DNA of 64,000 bases from Aestuariimicrobium soli (GCF_051192575.1 NZ_JBPJSQ010000004.1:1-64000), one strand, 5' to 3'; numbered from the stretch's first letter, positions 33,601-44,895 are shown. Made by a program: numbers and translations. The notes: a model not told the origin generated them from the letters alone.

Positions 33601-33728
33601 CGGGATGAGGCATTGCGAACGTACGACCGCCCTGGTGCTTCGATGTGCACGGACATCGCGCTCTGGTCCGAGAGGGTCCACGAGTTGGGGATGGGGCCGG
33701 TGAAGCCGATGAGGGGAAACGGAGTCAT
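30645..33728 (-). CDS. Giant two-domain glycosyltransferase (CgeB-like GT plus GT2)
   Basis: A 1027-residue protein. Residues 1-155 are beta-rich with no known motif. About 165-205 is a likely coiled coil (SRLKALEQSARTIRKDLQQV). About 245-600 is a CgeB/DUF3880-type GT-B domain (KPTVFQSIEDPSNYEYFLDI, FDHVFTSDT, FAGSYPERYPERC, NSIKESPTMCAMRIYELQAQG). About 690-1000 is a GT2 GT-A domain (LTVVVPVHNNGRFLETKCLP, VLLVDDGSTDGS, RPRNRGVAAA, AFLDPDNEI, where DPDN replaces DxD). It is likely a polymerase or core assembler acting at the inner membrane. It is the larger paralogue of the 23448-25331 protein. It lies between the small coiled-coil membrane protein and the pyruvyl transferase. Confidence 0.82.
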   Translation of the reverse strand: MTPFPLIGFTGPIPNSWTLSDQSAMSVHIEAPGRSYVRNASSRPAYIVLGGETGDFTVLAEGHGVALPPESAVLLDVALTASGNAKTETVIIEYDDRGERLGDRRIPEGRHLYSPSPRVRRVLVALRMGSSGGVRIDRFRLEVTTASHGLPVGLHPLADSAADAAQPSRNSLQSRLKALEQSARTIRKDLQQVQPTEQTLSLPQASGDSVSNRATQELVHQLLVSMARSLPRSNGSHYFREKLPHRLAVITDEYMYNFYKDAFRETVYVSPDNVEDVIEQGFDLLLYVTCWRGLEGEEWRGIGFRPKPAEALERLLDHCAREGKPTVFQSIEDPSNYEYFLDIARRFDHVFTSDTTCIPRYVADLGHSKVHYGEYGANPQINNPIGNRRHTLTHAFFAGSYPERYPERCADMETVFDSILASGGGLQIADRNAGVSGLEYPERFRAFTMPPLDHATLQAVHKLFRYSLNFNSIKESPTMCAMRIYELQAQGRGIISNYALSVLNKFPEIRIVAHPESLARTLLGEPTDDEYQLCERLVRNVMTAHTSVEVAARMLTAIGLDDGGVAAEPTIAVIADDDALVGQSYPHIVRFSRDEAIREPERILEHRYWVAVDPSVTYGPDFLRDRVNAFKYCDVDYVAQPAFAAEADAPVHDFVTGRPDPAVTLFASDRVSIAEALDPQSTRRGWSGYHLPPYQASLTSAGEVTAEGTVTDPRLTVVVPVHNNGRFLETKCLPSLRRNTIWDDLEVLLVDDGSTDGSTPDICRAIAQSHPQVRFLESDRAASGSASRPRNRGVAAATAPLVAFLDPDNEISEGGYDTLLALFEEATVSHPDLGFVSGYQVKVGGKTNATGRHTRERLTIIPDLQEHFFGRGKFPVVSTQAAVIKRDLLGPGRLEFVEGAAGQDTLYGWELLAGAGVGAFTHDAHLLYYAERADSVTNVVDRRYFEKKLVMETAQVAALERMGLLERYVDHHLAAFVKDWYLAKLKQVSSTDRDACARIVRDIVRLYGVDPDSLVPGHERQTKDGKK

Positions 33729-33738
33729 GTGGTGTCCT

Positions 33739-34107
33739 TCAGCGCTCGTCGGGGGCGTCGATGTCGAGTTCGCGTTCGATGCGGTCGAGGCGGTCGTAGA
33801 TACTGGCGCGCTCGAGGTAGTCCTGCTCGCGGGTGGGCAACTCCGAGCGCCCGTTCCTGATGACCAAGGCCCGCTCCAGCACGGCGATCCGGTGCTGGTG
33901 ACCCCGTGTGGTCGTCCGAAGTTGGGCCAATGTCCGACGCAGCCTCTGACCCACCATGGCCGCGAGCGCTGTGGCTGACACGATCACCACAAGCAGGGCC
34001 ACCGTGGTCAGGGCCGGTGCCGTCCGTGCCACCTGAACGATCAACACCACCACTGCCACCACGGCGAGGGCGCCGATGGCCATCAGGGTCAGGCGTGGGC
34101 GAGTCAT
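33739..34107 (-). CDS. Small membrane protein with C-terminal coiled coil
   Basis: A 122-residue protein with two hydrophobic helices (about 8-26 and 33-52), then a charged helical tail (LRRTLAQLRTTTRGHQHRIAVLERALV and DRLDRIERELDI) that should form a coiled coil in the cytoplasm. No family recognised. ATG 34107 overlaps the stop of the ABC ATPase gene (ATGA), and the giant glycosyltransferase starts 10 bases after its stop. That position suggests an accessory or chain-length or scaffold role tying the transferase to the exporter; this is inference. Confidence 0.6.
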   Translation of the reverse strand: MTRPRLTLMAIGALAVVAVVVLIVQVARTAPALTTVALLVVIVSATALAAMVGQRLRRTLAQLRTTTRGHQHRIAVLERALVIRNGRSELPTREQDYLERASIYDRLDRIERELDIDAPDER

Positions 34108-34991
34108 GAGAGCTCCTCAGCTTCGGGGGATTCCGCATGGGGTGAGGTCGGGTGTTGGGAGGCGATGAGTTCGCCCTGGCGAGCCAGCGCGAGAAGTTCG
34201 TCCGCGCGCTCGTGGTTGCCGTCGGCCACCTGCCAGGCCCACCAGCGATAGCTGCGCGCCACGAGTTTCGCGTCGCCATCGGTGATCAGCTCGCCCTGAT
34301 GCAGCCACACGGCCCGCGTGCAGAGCTTCTCGATCGTCTGGGCGGCATGCGAGACCAGAAAGATCGTTCCCGCCTGGGTGCGCAGATGCTTGATCGTGCG
34401 CGCCGAACGCTCGGCGAAGGCGGCGTCGCCGGTTCCCAAGGCCTCATCGATGAGCAGGATCTCGGGGTTCGAGGCGGCCGCGATCGCGAACCGCAACCGG
34501 GCGCCCATACCGGAGGAGTAGGTCGACATGGGGCGGTTGATGGCCTCCCCGATCTGGGCCAGATCGAGTACTCGGGGTGTCACCTCGACGATCTCGGCTG
34601 GCGTGAACCCCAGGGCCAACAACCCCAGCCTGACGTTCTGGCGCCCGCTCATGCCGGGCATGAGCGCCGCGTTGACACCCAGAAGCATGGGAGTGGCCGA
34701 CGCCAACACGGAGCCGCCCTCGGGTGGTTGCACGCCAGCGATCACCCGCAGGAGCGTGCTCTTGCCCGACCCGTTGGCCCCGACGATGCCGACATGCTCG
34801 CCCTCGCGCACGGTCAGACTCACATCGCGCAGCGCATGCACCTTCGTGCGAGACACGCGGTTCACGATCCGGTGGGCGACCTTGCGGAACAGGGTGCCGT
34901 CGGGGGGCGGCTCCGTCTCGGTGTCGTAGGTCACCGAGACATCGGTGATCACGACCGAGATGGGGCTCTCCGGCTCAGCGGATTCGGCCAT
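34104..34991 (-). CDS. ABC transporter ATP-binding protein, polysaccharide export (Wzt/TagH type)
   Basis: A 295-residue ATPase. Walker A is GANGSGKST (about residues 73-81), the ABC signature is YSSGMGARLRF, Walker B ILLIDEALGTGD, and the switch His is in FLVSHA. The N-terminal FRKVAHRIVNRVSRTKVHALRDVSL is typical of TagH/Wzt proteins of polysaccharide exporters. The C-terminus is short, with no carbohydrate-binding domain as in E. coli O9a Wzt, so export is probably not coupled to a capped non-reducing end. It overlaps the permease gene by 17 bases. Confidence 0.92.
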   Translation of the reverse strand: MAESAEPESPISVVITDVSVTYDTETEPPPDGTLFRKVAHRIVNRVSRTKVHALRDVSLTVREGEHVGIVGANGSGKSTLLRVIAGVQPPEGGSVLASATPMLLGVNAALMPGMSGRQNVRLGLLALGFTPAEIVEVTPRVLDLAQIGEAINRPMSTYSSGMGARLRFAIAAASNPEILLIDEALGTGDAAFAERSARTIKHLRTQAGTIFLVSHAAQTIEKLCTRAVWLHQGELITDGDAKLVARSYRWWAWQVADGNHERADELLALARQGELIASQHPTSPHAESPEAEELS

Positions 34992-35868
34992 AGCTCACCT
35001 CACCCCGCCAGAAGAAGACGAACCCGACGACGAGGACGAGGATGGCCCAACCGGCCAGCTGCACCCATTCGCCCGGCCGCGGCATGTAGCCGCGCATCAA
35101 CATTTCTCGATACATGTTGATCAGGATGTAGAGCGGCTGATGGTCGACGATGGGTCGTGCATTCGGGATGTTGTCGAAGCGATCCACCGACCAGATCACA
35201 GCGGACGCGTACATGAGCAGCCGCGTGATGTAACTCATCAGGTGGCGGGCGTCGGGGAACGCCGATCCGATGCGCGCGGCCACGAAGGTGAGGCCGAGGT
35301 TGAACACACATTGGAGGGCGAACAAGAACGGAACCATGATGGCTTCCGGCTTGGGCCAGTGGTGGGACAACAGGTGCACGATGACGAACATGACCACCAT
35401 GGTGGGGAGCGTCTGGACGGCCTCCCGCAGCGCGATCGCCACCGGCAGGGAGGCACGGGGGAACGAGAAACCCCTGATCATCCCAACATTCGCGGGGATC
35501 GCTCCAATGCCACTCGTGAGGCAGCGCGTGGTGAAGCTGAACATGAACACGCCGATCACCACGTACGAGGGAAAGTTCACGATACGCGATTGGAACAGCA
35601 CGCCGAAGATGAGCACATACACGGCCGCATCGAAGAGCGGGTTGAGGATGAGCCACAGATTGCCCAGCACCATGCCGCGATTGCGGGAGAGCGCCTGCGC
35701 CCATGCCTGGGCCCAGATGAAATGTCGCCGACCCCACAGCTGGCGCAGATAATCGCGAACGGGCAGTCGTCCGCTGACCGGTTTCAGGTCGGCGTAGTCG
35801 AGCCCTCTGCGTGGGGTGGGGCGACTCAGGCGCGGCAGGGCAATGGCTGCCTTGCGAGTCGGTTCCAT
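34975..35868 (-). CDS. ABC transporter permease, polysaccharide export (Wzm/TagG type)
   Basis: A 297-residue ABC-2 type permease with six membrane segments. It opens with a cytoplasmic N-terminus and RDYLRQLWGRRHFIWAQAWAQ, continues with RNRGMVLGNLWLILNPLFDAAVYVLIFGVLF, and ends with INMYREMLMRGYMPRPGEW. This is the layout of TagG/Wzm exporters that move lipid-linked glycans across the membrane. ATG 35868 shares a base with the stop of the upstream glycosyltransferase (TGATG). With the downstream ATPase it forms the island exporter. Confidence 0.9.
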   Translation of the reverse strand: MEPTRKAAIALPRLSRPTPRRGLDYADLKPVSGRLPVRDYLRQLWGRRHFIWAQAWAQALSRNRGMVLGNLWLILNPLFDAAVYVLIFGVLFQSRIVNFPSYVVIGVFMFSFTTRCLTSGIGAIPANVGMIRGFSFPRASLPVAIALREAVQTLPTMVVMFVIVHLLSHHWPKPEAIMVPFLFALQCVFNLGLTFVAARIGSAFPDARHLMSYITRLLMYASAVIWSVDRFDNIPNARPIVDHQPLYILINMYREMLMRGYMPRPGEWVQLAGWAILVLVVGFVFFWRGEVSYGRIR

Positions 35869-37583
35869 CAGTCAGCTCCCAGAGTGGCGTACAGCTGATC
35901 GTAACGGTCTGCCGCCCGTTGCCAGGTTCGCTCGGCGGCCCACGCCCGGCCCTGCCCGTGTGCCCGAGCGCTGGCGGTGGGGTCGTCCAAGGTCCCTGCG
36001 AGGGCCGCGGCCAGGGCGGCCTCGTCACCGGGGGCGGCCAGTCGTCCGCCCGCTGCCGCGACCACCTCGTGCAGGGCGGGCAGGTCGCTCCCGACCACCG
36101 GACGACCCAGCGCCCACGCCTCCACCGGCTTGAGCGGGGTCACGACCCGACACACGGGGGTGTCGAGGCGGGGCACGGCCACCACGTCGAGGGCCTCGAC
36201 CCACCGCAGGGCGAGTTCGCGATCCTGCCGACCGGGGAAGTGGCAGAACTCCGAGATGCCCAGCTCGGCGGCCAGCGCCTCCAGACCGGGCAGCGACACT
36301 CCATGGCCCACGATGGCGCAGCGCACGTCTCGTCCCTCGTGCCGAAGCCGCGCCACGGCGCGCAGCAGCACGTCGAACCCCTCGTAGCCCACCACCGAAC
36401 TCACGGCACCCACCCAGGCGCCCTCCCGGGGCAGTCCGAGGCGCTCCCGGGCCTCGGCCGGCGTACTCGTGCGGGTGAGCAGGCCCTCGTCCACGGCATT
36501 GGGCACCACGGTGATCTTCTCGACCGGCACCCCACGGTCGACCAGGTCGTCCTTCTGCACCTCGGAGAGCACGACGACGGCATCGGCGGCCAGCGCCAAC
36601 TCGGTCTCGCGCCCCCGCTGCAGCCGCAGCCGCTCACTCGCGGAGGCCTCGTCCGCTGCCCAGCCGGGGCGGCTCGCCAACCACGTCAGCTCGAGTTGCC
36701 CGCGCATCTCGTAGACCCACGGCAAGCCGGTGCGGGTCGCCACCTCGCGCACCACGACGGCATTGGTGTGGTCGGTGGTGGTGTGCAGCACCTGCGGACG
36801 GAACTGCACGACGAGCTCGGTGAGCAGGTCGGCCTGCTGGGCGAGTCGAGCCATCACGGTGGCTGGCTGGCGCCACGGCAGCAGTCGGTGCATCCGCACG
36901 CCCTCGACGGTCTCGACGGGCGACACCCCGAAACGCCCGATGCTGGCGGGGTAGCCGAGGCGGGTGACCGCCTCGACCGACCACCCACGCCCGATCAGGG
37001 CCTGCATGATGGCCTGGCTGCGGCGGGTGTAGCCCGACTGCGTGTGCGGCAGGGAGTTGGTGAGCACGTGCAGCGCCCGGCGCGGCACCGGCGTCACCTC
37101 GACCGAGGCACGCTGGGGCAGTCTGACCCCCGGGGTCATCGCCTCGCGTTCGCTGGCGATGCGGTCCGCCAGGCGACTGCCCGATGGGAGCGCCGCGATG
37201 GCGCCGCTGTAGTCCCCGGCCTGCAGCCGGAGTCGGGCCCGGTCTTTCGCGCTGAGCAGGCTGTCGGGCACCAGTTCGACCAGCCCCCGATTGACCGCGA
37301 CCTCGACGGCCACGCGATCAAGGGGAGTGGTGCCGGGGGAGTCGGCGGCCCACGCCTCGAGGTGGGTGCGCACGTCGCCCGGACGATCCGCCGCGTGCGC
37401 GACCAGCGCCTGCCAGGCCGGTGGCCCCCCGGCGCGCAGTCGGCGACCCAGGTGCAGACGCCGGGAGGCCTGCACCAGCGCGTGCGCGGGGTCGTCGCCC
37501 GCGAGGCGCAGGCCGTTGGTACCGGCCAGCCACAGGTCACGCACCAGATCACGCCCACCGGCGGGGAGGGGGCGGGGGGTCAC
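35868..37583 (-). CDS. GT4-family glycosyltransferase with N-terminal extension
   Basis: A 571-residue protein. Residues 1-165 are Ala/Leu/Arg-rich helices, perhaps TPR-like. From about 170 comes a GT-B fold of family GT4: RALHVLTNSLPHTQSGYTRRS (N-terminal glycine loop), VLHTTTDHTNAVVVR, VVLSEVQKDDLVDRGVP, ITVVPNAVDE, SVVGYEGFDVLLRAVARL and CRVVTPLKPVEAWALGRPVV, where an E-x7-E-like donor site would lie. Retaining transferase on nucleotide sugars in the cytoplasm. GTG 37583 overlaps the previous stop as GTGA; longer in-frame extensions would run further into the upstream gene. Confidence 0.85.
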   Translation of the reverse strand: MTPRPLPAGGRDLVRDLWLAGTNGLRLAGDDPAHALVQASRRLHLGRRLRAGGPPAWQALVAHAADRPGDVRTHLEAWAADSPGTTPLDRVAVEVAVNRGLVELVPDSLLSAKDRARLRLQAGDYSGAIAALPSGSRLADRIASEREAMTPGVRLPQRASVEVTPVPRRALHVLTNSLPHTQSGYTRRSQAIMQALIGRGWSVEAVTRLGYPASIGRFGVSPVETVEGVRMHRLLPWRQPATVMARLAQQADLLTELVVQFRPQVLHTTTDHTNAVVVREVATRTGLPWVYEMRGQLELTWLASRPGWAADEASASERLRLQRGRETELALAADAVVVLSEVQKDDLVDRGVPVEKITVVPNAVDEGLLTRTSTPAEARERLGLPREGAWVGAVSSVVGYEGFDVLLRAVARLRHEGRDVRCAIVGHGVSLPGLEALAAELGISEFCHFPGRQDRELALRWVEALDVVAVPRLDTPVCRVVTPLKPVEAWALGRPVVGSDLPALHEVVAAAGGRLAAPGDEAALAAALAGTLDDPTASARAHGQGRAWAAERTWQRAADRYDQLYATLGAD

Positions 37584-38857
37584 GTCGCCCCGGAATCGAC
37601 GCGGCTGGGCGCTGGCCCGCCCTGAAGCTGGCCGGCGGCCGTGAGCAGGGCCTTCTCGACGTGGCGCACCGACACCTCGGGGCTGCCGGCGAGTGCCCAC
37701 CCGCGGGCCAGCGGAGAGATCCGCAGCCGCTGCCGTTCGTGAGCCAGATCACGCCACAACTGGGCCAGGGCCTGGGGGTCTTCGGGCGGGACGACGTCGC
37801 CAGCTCCGCTCTGGCGAATGATGTCGGCGGTCTCACCCTCCACGCTGGCGCTGATGTGGCGCCCGGCCATCATCGTCGGGTAGAGCTTCGACGGCACCGT
37901 CAGGTTCATGCCGGCCCACCGGCGCAGCGAGATGAGCACGGTGTCAGCCCACGCCAACTGCTCGGCCGTCTCGGATTCCGGCACCCGATCGCGCCAGTCG
38001 ACCTCAACACCGAGGCGGTGGGCATACGTCATCAGGGCCTGTTTGTGGGCGCCATCACCGACGATCCGCAGCGAGACGGGGGTGTCGGAGTCGCGCAGCA
38101 GGGCGGCGGCGTCGATCGCCACCGCCAGCCGTTGGGCGCGCCCGAGCACCCCCAGGTAGAGCACGCGCAGTTCGGGGTGGTGGTCGTCCGGTGGGGGCAA
38201 CAGGTCGACACCGCGGGCGGTGTTGCGCGCCACGGACACGTGCGCGAGACCGTGGGCGCGCAGGTCGCGCGCCAGCGAGTCGGTGGTGGTGATCACGGCG
38301 TCGCTGCTGTGCAGGACGTGCCAGATCGCCGCCCGCAGCACCGGGGCGAACCGGGCCACGGGAACGGGGAACGGCTCGTCGTGGGTGCCGTCGTCGGCCC
38401 ATTCGTGCATGTCGTCGAGCAGGTGCGGCCACGCGTCGCGCAGCTCCACCACCAGCGGACGACCCCGCAGCTTCGCCACCAGCCACCCGGCCGGCAGCGT
38501 GACCAGCGCCGGCACCGTCGCGACCACGACATCGGGACGAGGGCTCCGCAGCCCCGCGACGATGGTCTGCAGCCCGGTCAGGGCCTCGTTGACCACGCGC
38601 CGGCGCAGACTCAGGCCGGGCACGATCGCGCGCACCTCGCGCACCGTCAGCCCCCGGCCACCGTGGTGGCGGGTGTGACTGCCCCAGCGGGGAACCACGA
38701 CGTCGAGTCGGTGACCGTGGTTGAGAAGGCCGCTGGACAACCAGTCCCATCGGCCGGCATGGGCGCCACCCTCGGGCGGGAAGTGCTGCGTCAAAAGCAG
38801 AATGCGAATGACGTGACTCCTCTCCCGATGCCTGTGTTCAGCCCCCGCGGATTGCAC
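37580..38857 (-). CDS. GT4-family glycosyltransferase
   Basis: Up to 425 residues of GT-B fold, family GT4: ILLLTQHFPPEGGAHAGRWD, VVVATVPALVTLPAGWLVAK, RPLVVELRDAWPHLL, AVITTTDSLARDL, VLYLGVLGRAQRL, and SKLYPTMMAGRHISASVEGE, with a Glu near the usual donor position. It resembles WbuB-type amino-sugar transferases. The start is unsettled: GTG 38857 has no ribosome site, while GGGAGAGGAG is ideally placed for an ATT codon at 38809, exactly where homologues begin. First gene of the minus-strand operon, divergent from wecC. Confidence 0.85.
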   Translation of the reverse strand: MQSAGAEHRHRERSHVIRILLLTQHFPPEGGAHAGRWDWLSSGLLNHGHRLDVVVPRWGSHTRHHGGRGLTVREVRAIVPGLSLRRRVVNEALTGLQTIVAGLRSPRPDVVVATVPALVTLPAGWLVAKLRGRPLVVELRDAWPHLLDDMHEWADDGTHDEPFPVPVARFAPVLRAAIWHVLHSSDAVITTTDSLARDLRAHGLAHVSVARNTARGVDLLPPPDDHHPELRVLYLGVLGRAQRLAVAIDAAALLRDSDTPVSLRIVGDGAHKQALMTYAHRLGVEVDWRDRVPESETAEQLAWADTVLISLRRWAGMNLTVPSKLYPTMMAGRHISASVEGETADIIRQSGAGDVVPPEDPQALAQLWRDLAHERQRLRISPLARGWALAGSPEVSVRHVEKALLTAAGQLQGGPAPSRVDSGAT

Positions 38858-38946
38858 CCAAAGGTGGGTGATAACCTCCGGACAGCAAGCTAACAGAATG
38901 GGTGTGTGCGCCTGACGGCGACCACCATCATGGGTGAGGAATTCGC

Positions 38947-40203
38947 GTGACCGACTCCACCATCGTCGTGATCGGGCTGGGCTACATCGGCCTGCCGACG
39001 GCTGCCGTGCTGGCTCGCGCGGGCAAGCGGGTGATCGGCGTCGACGTCTCCGACCGGCACGTCGATGCCGTCAACGCCGGCGAACTGCCATTCATCGAGG
39101 AGGGGCTGGGTGACGTCGTGGCCCAGGTCGTCCGAGACGGCAAGCTCACGGCCCAGAAGGCCACCCCCGCCGGCGACGTCTTCATCATCGCCGTGCCCAC
39201 CCCGTTCGCCGAGGGTCACAAGGCCGACCTCAGCTACATCGACGCCGCCACCCGCGCGATGGCGCCGCAGCTCACCGGTCACGAGCTGGTGATTCTCGAG
39301 TCGACCTCTCCGCCCGGAACCACGGAGCACGTGCGCGACCTGCTCGCCACCCTGCGCCCCGACCTCACCGAGCTGCAGTTCGCCCACGCCCCGGAGCGCG
39401 TGCTGCCCGGGCGCATCATGGTCGAGATGGTCACCAACGACCGCATCATCGGGGGAATCACGCCCGAGGCGGCGACCCGCGCGGCCGAGCTCTACGCCAG
39501 CTTCTGCGAGGCGGAGTTGCACCTGACGGATGCCACCACCGCCGAGATGGCCAAGCTCACCGAGAACGCCTTCCGCGACGTCAACATCGCCTTCGCCAAC
39601 GAGCTCTCGCTGATCTCTGACCAGCTGGGCATCGACGTCTGGGAGCTGATCGAGCTCGCCAACAAGCACCCCCGCGTCAACATCCTGCAGCCCGGCCCCG
39701 GCGTGGGCGGGCACTGCATCGCCGTCGACCCGTGGTTCATCGTGTCGAGCTCGCCCGAGCACTCCAAGCTCATCAACCAGGCTCGTCACGTCAACGACGG
39801 CAAGCCCGACTGGGTGATCGACCAGGTGCGCTCGGCGCTGGCCGACCCGTCGATCGCCGACAAGGCCGAGAAGACCGTCGCCTGCCTCGGGCTCGCCTTC
39901 AAGCCCGACATCGACGACCTGCGCGAGTCGCCCTCGCTGCACATCGTCGAGCGGCTGGCCGCCGAACTCGAGGGCGTCAACGTCGTCGCGGTCGAGCCCA
40001 ATGTCACCGAACTGCCCAAGAACCTTGCCGGACGAGGCGTGACCCTCGTCGACCTAGAGGCTGCCCGCGCCGCCGACGTGGTGGTGCTGCTGGTCGACCA
40101 CAAGGAGTTCCGCGAGATTCCGGCGGAGCGGCTCGAGGGTCGCCTGCTCGTGGACACGAAGGGGCTGTGGCGGCGACGTCGTCCGCAGACCCTCACGCGC
40201 TGA
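38947..40203 (+). CDS. wecC: UDP-N-acetyl-D-mannosamine dehydrogenase
   Basis: A 418-residue member of the UDP-glucose/GDP-mannose dehydrogenase family that oxidises UDP-ManNAc twice with NAD to UDP-ManNAcA. It has the Rossmann motif VVIGLGYIGLPTAAVLA, VPTPF, ESTSPPGTTEHV, TENAFRDVNIAFANEL, the catalytic cysteine in GPGVGGHCIAVDPWF, and GLAFKPDIDDLRESPS. The HCIAVDPWF form and the WecB partner favour the ManNAc rather than the glucose enzyme. GTG 38947 has GTGAGGA upstream. Transcribed divergently from the glycosyltransferase-ABC operon; the 89-base gap should hold both promoters. Confidence 0.92.
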   Translation: MTDSTIVVIGLGYIGLPTAAVLARAGKRVIGVDVSDRHVDAVNAGELPFIEEGLGDVVAQVVRDGKLTAQKATPAGDVFIIAVPTPFAEGHKADLSYIDAATRAMAPQLTGHELVILESTSPPGTTEHVRDLLATLRPDLTELQFAHAPERVLPGRIMVEMVTNDRIIGGITPEAATRAAELYASFCEAELHLTDATTAEMAKLTENAFRDVNIAFANELSLISDQLGIDVWELIELANKHPRVNILQPGPGVGGHCIAVDPWFIVSSSPEHSKLINQARHVNDGKPDWVIDQVRSALADPSIADKAEKTVACLGLAFKPDIDDLRESPSLHIVERLAAELEGVNVVAVEPNVTELPKNLAGRGVTLVDLEAARAADVVVLLVDHKEFREIPAERLEGRLLVDTKGLWRRRRPQTLTR

Positions 40204-40279
40204 GGTTCACCCGGGGCCCCCGTCGGACGAGGCTCCGTGGCAACTCTCAACCCACCCTCGATCACCGCGGACCCCCGCG

Positions 40280-40308
40280 TTGGTGGGGGAGCGGCGGCGG
40301 GTTAGCAT
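40280..40308 (+). promoter_or_regulatory. Promoter upstream of the mucin-like membrane protein
   Basis: TTGGTG (40280-40285), 17-base spacer, TAGCAT (40303-40308). The leader is about 40 bases and contains AAAGGGGG. Confidence 0.5.
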
Positions 40309-40353
40309 CGGGGCGAGTTCTGCCGACGATGTGCGCGAAAGGGGGTGACGGCT

Positions 40354-41121
40354 GTGAAGAAGGCGTTGAAGCCGCAGTTCGTCATTCCCGTCGCCATCGC
40401 CTACGTGCTGGTGGCGATCCTCGTCGCCGGCCCGTGGTTCGCCCTGTTCACCGGCGGGCTGGGCGCCCTGGTCGCGGCCTTCGCCCTGTGGTTGTCGACC
40501 GACCGCACCCGCCAGCACCTCGGTGTCGGGCTGGCCGTGGTCGGGGTCGCGCTCTGCGGGTCCGGCTATCTCGTCGGCGCCAATCCGGCCTGGTTGCACC
40601 GCGGTGACGCCGTGGCCGAGGCCGTGCCCTCCGACCCGGCTGCCAGCGCCGCATCGACCCAGAGTGCCGACAGCCCGACCCACGACGCGGCGAGCACCAG
40701 CGCACCGACCTCCCCGGCTTCCAGTGCCCCACCGGCCAGCGCCGCCAGCACGCCGGCCGGATCCTCGGTCGTGAGCACGCCGGCGCAGTCGTCGGCGCCA
40801 GCGGCCCCCACCACCCGCACCACCCAGTACGTGCCGCCGGCCAAGCCTCGTCCGACGTCAACCCGGAAGAGCGCCGCCCCCACCGGTCAGGCCTCGACCC
40901 CGCCGGGGGCCTCGTCCGCACCGACGACGTCGACCACCACCACGTCGTACCCCACGGCAACCAGCCAGCCCACCCTCGGGCCGACCGTGGTCGTGCCGAG
41001 CGACCTGCCCACGCCCCCCACCTCGGTGCCGACCGACCCGCCCACCGAGCTGCCGACGCTGCCCACGCTCGGGCCGACCGACGGTTCCACCGACACCTCT
41101 CAGCCCGGTTCGGACTCCTGA
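40354..41121 (+). CDS. Membrane-anchored Ser/Thr/Pro-rich surface protein
   Basis: About 255 residues. The N-terminal 80 contain three hydrophobic stretches (FVIPVAIAYVLVAILVAGPW, FALFTGGLGALVAAFALWL, LGVGLAVVGVALCGSGYLVG). The remaining 170 are low-complexity Ser/Thr/Pro/Ala with PTxP-like repeats, a mucin-like extracellular stalk that could be mannosylated. GTG 40354 is chosen for the AAAGGGGG 9-10 bases upstream; GTG 40345 is an alternative. No family recognised. It is the last island gene before rpoB. Confidence 0.6.
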   Translation: MKKALKPQFVIPVAIAYVLVAILVAGPWFALFTGGLGALVAAFALWLSTDRTRQHLGVGLAVVGVALCGSGYLVGANPAWLHRGDAVAEAVPSDPAASAASTQSADSPTHDAASTSAPTSPASSAPPASAASTPAGSSVVSTPAQSSAPAAPTTRTTQYVPPAKPRPTSTRKSAAPTGQASTPPGASSAPTTSTTTTSYPTATSQPTLGPTVVVPSDLPTPPTSVPTDPPTELPTLPTLGPTDGSTDTSQPGSDS

Positions 41122-41418
41122 CACACCGGCTGGTGCTTGCCACCGGCCGACCGAGGACTACCATGGTGGCGACGCGACGGTCGTCGTCCGAGGGCTCAGA
41201 TGATGGGGCCCGTCCCGGAGACCCACCATCGCCCCTCCCAGCGGGTTGCGCTTGACAGCCCGGGCTCCGCCGTGCGCTTTGCAAAGTTGCCGCCGGCCGC
41301 GTACTGTGGGTTCTTGCCCCATCGCTACTTGACGACCCGTGCGTGCTCCTGCGCGCTTTGACGCGGGCCGTTCTGCATGCACAGCACCTGTGTGTTGAGT
41401 TCTTGGAAGGACCGCATC
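41122..41418 (+). other. Intergenic region upstream of rpoB
   Basis: 297 bases with no gene. It holds the rpoB promoter at 41279-41307, a second -35-like TTGACA at 41252-41257 without a good partner, and a leader of about 105 bases. Confidence 0.55.
41279..41307 (+). promoter_or_regulatory. Promoter of rpoB-rpoC
   Basis: TTGCAA (41279-41284), exactly 17 bases, TACTGT (41302-41307). With rplL 20 kb away behind a terminator, rpoBC needs its own promoter. Confidence 0.7.

Positions 41419-44895
<3,477 letters not shown>

Noticed and set aside
41252..41280. TTGACA at 41252 as the main rpoB promoter
   Set aside because: No acceptable -10 at 16-19 bases; the TTGCAA/TACTGT pair at 41279-41307 with exact 17-base spacing is better.
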